DNA of 64,000 bases from Heyndrickxia acidicola (lineage in GTDB: Bacteria; Bacillota; Bacilli; Bacillales; Bacillaceae_C), in contig NZ_KV440953.1 of the NCBI RefSeq assembly GCF_001636425.1, positions 4,646,001 through 4,710,000 of the forward strand, written 5' to 3'. The notes beneath the pieces were generated by a model. It did no database searches and had not been told where the DNA came from. It saw only the letters and a program-made list of their open reading frames with translations. Positions 58,161 to 64,000 of this stretch are shown in pieces. How positions within the stretch are numbered: the stretch's first letter is position 1; each line of letters starts with the position of its first letter. A program made the position numbers and the translations under genes.

Positions 58161-58652
58161 TTATTTATTTGCCTGTTTTGCAATCGAGGTATTAACAAGC
58201 TTGTTGTAATCTACTGGCTGAGGAAGCTCGCCTGCTTCTTTCATAATGCCTTGGAGGTTATCCCAGCCTTTTTTATTTAAAATTAGATTATTGGAAAAGG
58301 ATCCTTGGTTCCGATAGCGATTGACAGCGGTCGCAAGTGTATTCAAGTCGGTATCCTCAAAGTATGGATGAATGGCGGCTGCAATTTCTTGAGGGGTATG
58401 CTCCTGCACCCATTTATTCGCTTCTGAAAGAGCACGGACAAACTTTTCTATCGTCTTCTTGTTTTTAGTGAGATAGCTTTGCTTTGTCATGTAGTCTGTA
58501 TAAGGCACTTCGCCGGATTCAGTGCCAAATGATGCGACGATATAGCCTTTTCCTTCTTTTTGAAAAACTGAGGCTGTTGGTTCAAATAGCTGCACAAAAT
58601 CACCTGTACCTGATGCGAAGGCAACATGTATCAAAATACACTGCTGAAGCAT
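58161..58652 (-). pseudogene. ytlA: substrate-binding protein of the ytl transporter, N-terminal half lost
   Basis: The 163-residue frame matches only the C-terminal half of an about 330-residue ABC binding protein (GDFVQLFEPTASVFQKEGKGY, then ESGEVPYTDYMTKQSYL). The signal peptide, lipobox and first lobe are absent; the first dozen residues (MLQQCILIHVAFA) look like chance coding from the junction. Without a signal the product could not be exported. The homology begins near 58610; upstream 1.2 kb is without genes, which fits a deletion that removed the promoter side. Confidence 0.8.
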
Positions 58653-59720
58653 AAGAGCAGCTGGTTTGTAAGGGAAGGAAATGGTGTGGTAAAAAAATCT
58701 ATTTTAATATCTAAGCAGGAGTCAGGAGAATTTGTCCAAGTAATAGGGGGGGAAATCACCTGAAGAACAGATTTATTTTTAATATATGTTTATGGTTCTA
58801 TTGGATTACGTCCAGTTGATAGGAAAAATAACACACGTTATTTTTGAAAAGTACAAAAAGTCTAAATATACAGATGACGAATTAAACTAATTGTGGTAGT
58901 ATAACAAAAAGAAGTTATATTAAAAATGATATACATAAAATTGAAAGCGGTTTTAAGAAAGCAGTAAACGATGCTTGAATGAAATGGCTAATCTTTATTT
59001 TGTCAGACTTCGTGGCATCTTTTTGCAGATTTCATCATACATTGCTTACTGAACCCTTTGCATTCCTTTATTTTTTTGTCAATTTTACATGGTCTATAAA
59101 AGTTGAACAAAAAATGAATGCCTATTCAGAGTTGTTGTCAAAGAGGGCTTTTTGGTCCTTTTTTACATAAAACAAAAAGTAAAGGAGTTGAGAGGACTCG
59201 AATCTTGCTTTATGTATTTTGTCAGAATTGGTTTTAGTCCATCATTGTCAGTCAACTGAAAAAAATTGAACAAGTCTGCGGTTTCGCTTTGTCCGTCCAT
59301 CTCGAGCAGCTGTTAGATCATGGCCACTAAGAATAGAGGAAGTTGAATTTATTCATGCGTGACGGTTATATGGAAATAGCGTTGGCCTCGTTATGTACTA
59401 TTCTAAATCAGTAAAATATTGTAAAAACAGAGTAAAACATTCTTCGATGAGACGGCAATCGAAACAAAGATGGGAATCAAGAACGTTTTTATACATCTTG
59501 TGAGCTTGTATGTACTGAGTGTGTAAATATTGTCTTAGTATAATCGTGCAAGCGCTTGCATCCCTGATTCTCAGCGAAGCGGCAGAAAACTCCTTGGCCT
59601 GCTGGAGTTACTGCCAATGGAAAGGATGACAAAGGTACTGCATTAAACCCTTTCGCGTTCTTCACGTTTTTCATTTTTGCTGTAAGTATACTAGTTTGCG
59701 AGAATGCAAAATAGTACGGA

Positions 59721-59749
59721 AAGCAACCATCTATGTGAAAACTACCTTA
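59721..59749. repeat. family B repeat, right end only
   Basis: AAGCAACCATCTATGTGAAA ACTACCTT, a diverged form of the right end of the 20.5 and 61.0 kb copies. Confidence 0.5.
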
Positions 59750-59810
59750 ATAAAAAACTAAAAATCATGATTCTGCCATCACCATGTCTAGGCTTTTAAT
59801 CTCACCTGAG

Positions 59811-59826
59811 TTAAAAGCGCTTAAAT
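59811..59826. promoter_or_regulatory. candidate cre (CcpA) site before xylF
   Basis: TTAAAAGCGCTTAAAT, palindromic with the central AGCGCT of cre sites, 34 bases before the xylF start codon. Catabolite repression of a sugar transporter would be expected. Confidence 0.5.
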
Positions 59827-59859
59827 AGCTGGGATGAGCATAAATAGGGGGATCATTGT

Positions 59860-60960
59860 ATGGTATTGAAAAAAGTTTTGAGTGTTTCAGCATCTTTAGG
59901 GATTGTGCTTGCGATGGCCGCCGGATGTGGAAATAGCAGCAGCAGCACTTCTGGTACAGGCAAAACCACAAAATCAGGAGGGGGAAGCAGTTCTGGTTCA
60001 GGAAAGATCGCTCTTCTTTTGCCGGATACTACCTCATCTGCTCGATATGAAACCCAGGATAAACCGGACTTTATGGCTCAGGTTCAAAAACTTGATTCTA
60101 CTGCGAAAGTTGATTATGAAAATGCGCAGGGCGATTCTTCCACGCAGCAGCAGCAAGCTGAAGCAGCTATTACTAACGGAGCAAAAGTACTTGTTATTGA
60201 CCCTGTTGACTCTCAGGCCGCTGCAACCATTGTTACAGCAGCACATCGTTCAGGTGTCAAAGTTATTTCCTACGACCGTCTGATTACGAAGTCACCGGTT
60301 GACTATTACGTCTCATTTAATAACGAAGAGGTTGGTAAACTGCAAGGGCAGTTTATTGCTGATCATACAAAACAAGGCGGAAACGTGGTTATGATTAACG
60401 GTGCTCAGACAGACAACAATGCCCTGTTGTTCGCAAAAGGTGCTCATGAGGTCTTAGATCCGCTTGTAAAACAAGGGAAATTTAAAATTGCTTACGAAAC
60501 ATTTACGCCAAACTGGGATCCTGCAAACGGGCTTCGTGAAATGGAACAGGCTCTAACGAAGCTTAACAACCATGTGGATGGTGTCCTTTCAGCTAATGAT
60601 GGACTTGCGGGTTCTATTATTCAAGCGCTGAATGCGCAAAGCTTGGCAGGTAAAGTGCCAGTAACAGGACAGGATGCAACAGATGCGGGTCTTCATGCCA
60701 TTATGCAGGGCAAGCAGTCCATGACAGTGTACAAGGCTGTACCACAAGAAGCGGTAGTTGCTGCACAGCTTGCAGTTGACCTGTTACAAAATAAAACTCC
60801 GGATTCAACTGTTGTCAATGGTACAACAGACAATGGATCCGGAAACGTGCCTTCTGTTCTATTGAAACCAGTTGTTGTAACGAAGGACAACATTCAAGAC
60901 ACTGTTATTAAAGATGGATTTACAACAATGGATAAGATTAACAACCCAGCTACGAAATAA
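59860..60960 (+). CDS. xylF: D-xylose ABC transporter substrate-binding lipoprotein
   Basis: 366 residues. Lipoprotein signal with lipobox in LAMAAGCGNS near residue 21 and a Ser/Gly-rich linker, then the periplasmic-binding fold: IALLLPDTTSSARYETQDKP, VLVIDPVDSQAAATIV, VISYDRLI, and YYVSFNNEEVG, all as in XylF. GGGGGATC precedes the ATG. It delivers xylose or a related pentose to the XylGH complex. Signs of catabolite control are given separately. A repeat separates it from xylG. Confidence 0.92.
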   Translation: MVLKKVLSVSASLGIVLAMAAGCGNSSSSTSGTGKTTKSGGGSSSGSGKIALLLPDTTSSARYETQDKPDFMAQVQKLDSTAKVDYENAQGDSSTQQQQAEAAITNGAKVLVIDPVDSQAAATIVTAAHRSGVKVISYDRLITKSPVDYYVSFNNEEVGKLQGQFIADHTKQGGNVVMINGAQTDNNALLFAKGAHEVLDPLVKQGKFKIAYETFTPNWDPANGLREMEQALTKLNNHVDGVLSANDGLAGSIIQALNAQSLAGKVPVTGQDATDAGLHAIMQGKQSMTVYKAVPQEAVVAAQLAVDLLQNKTPDSTVVNGTTDNGSGNVPSVLLKPVVVTKDNIQDTVIKDGFTTMDKINNPATK

Positions 60961-61007
60961 TGAAGAGAAGGGGAGCGCGGGTGAAAGCCTGTGTTCCTTT
61001 TAGATTT

Positions 61008-61290
61008 GGCTTTGTTAAAGGACTATTTTGTTTAAGGCTCTTTTCGTAAGCTTTGTTGCTATTTGTATAAATGAATCTAGAATACACAGGATTCAGGCTT
61101 TAAAACAAAATGACTGAAGACGAAAAGATGCCACGATTCCTCACTTTTACGAATGTAACATTTTTGCGAACAGCAACAATCTATGCGGAAACAGCGTTGT
61201 TTAAAAAGCTCATATGGTTGAAATGGCGATTTTGCATGTCTTTCGTATCTTCTGAAAAATGAGCTGAAAATGAACAGTCATCAACATAGA
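61008..61290. repeat. family A repeat split by a full family B repeat, between xylF and xylG
   Basis: GGCTTTGTTAAAGGACTATT TTG at the left and GAACAGTCATCAACATAGAA at the right are family A; inside, 61034-61198 starts AAGGCTCTTTTCGTAAG and ends ATGCGGAAACAGCGTT (family B). The xylG ribosome site begins within ten bases of its right end. Confidence 0.8.
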
Positions 61291-61308
61291 ATTATGGAGG
61301 TGTGGAAT

Positions 61309-62076
61309 GTGAACAGTGAACCATTGTTAAGTGTTCAAGGAATACGTAAGCGGTTTGGAGCTGTACAGGCTCTTCAAAATGTGTCGATTGATGTGCATCC
61401 CGGTGAGGTTGTTGCCCTTGTAGGAGATAACGGTGCCGGTAAGTCAACGACAATTAAAATGATTGCCGGAGTTACCCAGCCAGATGAGGGGCAGATTTAT
61501 TTTGAAGGAAAACCGGTTTCTTTGTCGGATCCATCCGTTGCCGAAAAACTGGGGATTCAAACCGTCTATCAGGATTTGGCCCTTTGCGATAATCTAGATA
61601 TCGTTTCAAATTTATTTTTAGGAAGAGAATTGAAGAAAGCCATCATTCCTAAGGTTTTAAATATTGTTCAAAAAGCAGAAATGGAAGAAAGGGCTGTCCC
61701 GGTTCTTCGTGATCTGGGAATCAATTTACCGCCATTAAATACGACCGTTGCAAGTCTATCCGGAGGCCAGCGCCAGACCGTAGCCGTTGCCCGTGCTGTA
61801 CTGTGGGGATCCAAACTCGTCATGATGGATGAACCGACTGCAGCTCTTGGGGTAGCTCAAACAAAGGCTGTTTTGGAATTGATTCAGCGTCTGGCCAGTA
61901 AAGGAGTTGGCGTACTGGTCATATCCCATAATATGAGTGATGTGTTTCAAATTGCTGACCGTATTGTTGTTCTTCGCCTCGGTCAAACCGTTAAAAATTT
62001 TGTTAAGGCAGAAAGCACTCGTGAAGAAGTAATTTCGGCAATTACGGGAGCATCAGGGGAGGTTAATGTAAGCTAA
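61309..62076 (+). CDS. xylG: sugar ABC transporter ATP-binding protein, single-domain XylG-like
   Basis: 255 residues from a GTG at 61309, six bases after GGAGGTG. One complete nucleotide-binding domain: Walker A GDNGAGKST near 42, signature LSGGQRQTVAVARAVL near 145, Walker B VMMDEPTAALG near 166, H-loop ISHNMSD. Classical XylG has about 500 residues with two such domains; only one is here and the sequence ends cleanly, so this is the one-domain form that works as a homodimer. xylH starts one base before its stop ends. Confidence 0.9.
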   Translation: MNSEPLLSVQGIRKRFGAVQALQNVSIDVHPGEVVALVGDNGAGKSTTIKMIAGVTQPDEGQIYFEGKPVSLSDPSVAEKLGIQTVYQDLALCDNLDIVSNLFLGRELKKAIIPKVLNIVQKAEMEERAVPVLRDLGINLPPLNTTVASLSGGQRQTVAVARAVLWGSKLVMMDEPTAALGVAQTKAVLELIQRLASKGVGVLVISHNMSDVFQIADRIVVLRLGQTVKNFVKAESTREEVISAITGASGEVNVS

Positions 62077-63260
62077 TGAATACCGAGTTGCAGAAAAAAT
62101 CTATGACTGTTGGATTTAAGAACAAGCTTGCTGGCGGTGATTTAGGCCTGATTCCGGTTTTAATCGGCCTCGTGTTAATTTGGTTAGTATTTCAAAGTGT
62201 AAACGCAAACTTTCTCTCTGGAAGAAATTTGTCAAACCTCATTTTGCAAATTGCAGAAATTGGAATGCTTGGAATTGGCGAAACCTTTATTCTCTTATTG
62301 GGAGAAATTGACTTATCCATTGGAGCAGTCAGCGGTGTAGCAGCTGCTGTGCTGGTACTTTTATCAAATTCAGGCGTCAATCCCTGGATTGCCATACTGG
62401 CTGCGATTGCTGTGGGGGTAGTCATTGGGGCATTTCAAGGATTATGGGTCACTTATATTGGAGTGCCCGCGTTTATCGTAACCCTTGCAGGCTCTCTTGG
62501 CTATCAGGGTATATTATTGTCCATGCTTGGCAGTACAGGTACGGTGCCGATTTCAAGTATGACGCTGTTAAATATTACTTCGACTTATGTTCCGTCTCTA
62601 ATTGGCTGGCTCATTGTCCTTATAACCGTTATTGTTTTCTTTGCAATCAACTGGTTTGTTCAGCGAAATCGGACTGTACGAAACCTATCATCACTTGGAA
62701 CCCCGCAAATTCTGGGACGTACAGCCCTTCTGGTAGTCGTTTCCTGTTTGGTGGTAGGTGTATTAAACAGCTATCAGGGTGTTCCGGTAGCAGGGTTTAT
62801 TTTATTGATTTTTGTCGTATTCTTTGCGTTTGTAACTCAGTCAACCGTTTATGGCCGTCACATCTTTGCACTTGGCGGTAACGCAGAGGCAGCCCGTCGT
62901 GCAGGAATTAAGGTGAATGCCATAAAAGTGAGTGTTTTTACGCTTTGTTCTGCAATGGGAGCCATTGGTGGCATCATTGGTGCTTCACGCCTTGGTTCTG
63001 CTTCACCGGCGTCGGGAAGCGGAAATCTATTGATGGATTCTATTGCAGCGGCAGTTATTGGCGGAACCAGTTTATTCGGGGGCCGCGGAAGTGTATGGAA
63101 TGCTCTTGCTGGTGCTTTGGTTATCGGCAGTGTGGAAAATGGAATGGATTTGCTCAGTGCGCCATCCAGTACTAAGTACATTGTGGAAGGCAGCATCTTG
63201 CTTTTAGCAGTTACCATTGATACCATTACGCGCCGGCGCCGTAAACGTACTGGAAGGTAA
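62076..63260 (+). CDS. xylH: sugar ABC transporter permease, XylH-like
   Basis: 394 residues with ten to twelve membrane helices of the RbsC/XylH type. Family marks: GEIDLSIGAVSGVAAAV near 90, TLAGSLGYQGI near 139, GRHIFALGGNAEAARRAGI near 267 and AAAVIGGTSLFGGRGSVWNA near 320. Extra length versus RbsC (about 320) is in a central insertion, typical of XylH. Its stop is followed by a terminator about 100 bases on. Confidence 0.92.
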   Translation: MNTELQKKSMTVGFKNKLAGGDLGLIPVLIGLVLIWLVFQSVNANFLSGRNLSNLILQIAEIGMLGIGETFILLLGEIDLSIGAVSGVAAAVLVLLSNSGVNPWIAILAAIAVGVVIGAFQGLWVTYIGVPAFIVTLAGSLGYQGILLSMLGSTGTVPISSMTLLNITSTYVPSLIGWLIVLITVIVFFAINWFVQRNRTVRNLSSLGTPQILGRTALLVVVSCLVVGVLNSYQGVPVAGFILLIFVVFFAFVTQSTVYGRHIFALGGNAEAARRAGIKVNAIKVSVFTLCSAMGAIGGIIGASRLGSASPASGSGNLLMDSIAAAVIGGTSLFGGRGSVWNALAGALVIGSVENGMDLLSAPSSTKYIVEGSILLLAVTIDTITRRRRKRTGR

Positions 63261-63364
63261 CGTCGGGCGGAAGCTGTTAAAAGCTCCATGTTGAATTGCT
63301 AATGTTCTGAAATGCTTTAGCAATACTTGCAAGCTGAAAAGATCTATAAAAAACATGTTATACA

Positions 63365-63406
63365 AGCCAGAGGCCTTCAACAAATGGAAGGCCTCTGGCT
63401 GTTTTT
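63365..63406 (+). terminator. terminator after xylH
   Basis: AGCCAGAGGCCTTC pairs perfectly with GAAGGCCTCTGGCT around a seven-base loop, followed by GTTTTT. Confidence 0.95.
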
Positions 63407-63579
63407 AATGGAAGTTTTTATAAAATAGATGATCTAAGCATATAGTCAGGTTTTTTTGTACGCTTTTCAATGGTAGTTTTTGAATATATTAATACTAGTT
63501 CACCATGCAAAATACAATGTAGAGAAACCTTTACATTGTGGGGTGAGCGGTTATCTCAGAAAAGACACGCGCGGACCAT

Positions 63580-63759
63580 TTGCAAATTGTTACATTGGGA
63601 AACTATACGTATTCTTTTAGAGCGGATGATGAAAAAGACTATCTGGTATGCAGCACGGATAACGGAATAAAAATAACATTAAGTTTTAGCAGAGATCCAA
63701 GTAAAAACAAACAAGCGAGAGAAGGGCTAATCTCTTTTTTTAACGGGCTGTACTCATAG
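63580..63759 (+). CDS. possible 59-residue protein upstream of the recombinase
   Basis: An open frame reading QIVTLGNYTYSFRADDEK, then DYLVCSTDNGIKITLSFSRD and SKNKQAREGLISFFNGLYS. It reads like a real soluble protein. No ATG is in frame; a TTG at 63580 is the best start and the ribosome site is poor, so the true N-terminus may be missing or the gene broken. It lies 43 bases before the recombinase gene on the same strand. Confidence 0.5.
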   Translation: MQIVTLGNYTYSFRADDEKDYLVCSTDNGIKITLSFSRDPSKNKQAREGLISFFNGLYS

Positions 63760-63802
63760 GAGTGCAGTTTTTTTGCATAATTCATTGACGGAAGGTGATG
63801 AG

Positions 63803-64000
63803 ATGAAGCGTGTTTGGTGTTTATACCGTGTATCAACCAAAAAGCAGGTGAACATAGATGATGACATTCCCATGCAAAGAAATGCCTGTCATCAATACGT
63901 GAAGAGTAAAAAAGACTGGGCTATAACCAAAGAACTCTCCGAAAAAGGGGTTTCAGGCTGGTCTAAGAAAATAAATGAGCGGGATGCTTTAAACAGAATA
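63803..64000 (+). CDS. large serine recombinase / resolvase family, 3' end outside window
   Basis: The first 66 residues are seen: MKRVWCLYRVSTKKQVNID with the nucleophile Ser in YRVSTKKQ, then IPMQRNACHQYVK and ELSEKGVSGWSKKINERDAL, the standard start of the resolvase catalytic domain. GGAAGGTGATG precedes the ATG. Such enzymes move phages, integrative elements or cassettes. The rest lies outside, so class and cargo are open. Confidence 0.9.
   Translation, partial: MKRVWCLYRVSTKKQVNIDDDIPMQRNACHQYVKSKKDWAITKELSEKGVSGWSKKINERDALNRI

Larger units (their letters stand above)
58653..59859. other. 1.2 kb without a supported gene
   Basis: AT-rich, no frame with a ribosome site and a recognisable protein. 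It holds a palindromic TGCAAGCGCTTGCA (about 59547-59560), a family B right end (59721-59749), and a short minus-strand frame near 59.5-59.67 kb that looks like a coding remnant but matches nothing I know. The region between the truncated ytlA and xylF looks like a scar. Confidence 0.6.

Noticed and set aside
58979-59170. 63-residue hydrophobic frame in the gap left of xylF
   Set aside because: Poor start context, AT-rich chance hydrophobicity and no neighbour linking it to a function.
59489-59674. 61-residue minus-strand frame
   Set aside because: Could be a remnant of a lost gene, but no family is recognised and a palindromic operator-like site lies within it.

Overview
The window looks like chromosomal DNA of a spore-forming Bacillus-like member of the Bacillaceae. 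The support is a gerP-type spore germination gene, a Bacillus-style menA / menFDHBEC locus, yuzA-yugN-yugO next to the pgi region, the ytzI-dps-ytkD-ytl neighbourhood, and an rRNA operon followed by 21 tRNA genes in the order I recall for trnB of Bacillus subtilis. The 16S sequence is Bacillus-like, but I cannot fix the species by reading. Family names and comparisons with B. subtilis come from memory; no search was run.

Layout. 1-3.9 kb: rocA (cut by the window edge), rocD and rocG, taking arginine/ornithine/proline carbon to 2-oxoglutarate. 4-9.2 kb: small genes, a deaminase-acetyltransferase pair, yuzA, a frameshifted yugN remnant and the yugO potassium channel, with a triplicated hairpin repeat. 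9.65-17.5 kb: zwf, tkt, gnd, tal, pgi and rpiA, nearly a complete pentose phosphate pathway in one run (no 6-phosphogluconolactonase or ribulose-5-phosphate epimerase seen). 17.6-34.5 kb: a mixed region with an HxlR regulator, tRNA-Ala, an rRNA methyltransferase, a phosphate transporter pair behind PhoP-like repeats, a sigma-54-type 3-hydroxybutyrate locus (GntP permease, dehydrogenase, activator), plsC, an MgtC-type protein and an EamA transporter. 34.6-42 kb: 16S-23S-5S and the tRNA array, interrupted by a duplicated 5' piece of tRNA-Lys. 42.3-51.3 kb: menaquinone biosynthesis. 51.4-58.7 kb: zinc-binding lipoprotein with a perfect Zur box, yidD, ytzI, dps, ytkD, and a ytl transporter whose binding protein has lost its N-terminal half. 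59.8-63.3 kb: xylFGH sugar transporter. The right edge enters a serine recombinase gene, possibly the start of a mobile element.

A striking feature is the load of short interspersed repeats. I see four families, called here A (ends like GGCTTTGTTAAA), B (ends like AAGGCTCTTTTCG / CGAAAACAGCCTT), C (ends like TTAACAGAGCC, centred on GTTGATTT) and D (GATAAGTCAACATC ... GCTTTTCT). They fill most of the gene-free stretches, sit inside the men and xyl gene runs, and nest in one another.

Coordinates of rRNA and tRNA ends, repeats and hairpins were read by eye and may be off by a few bases.
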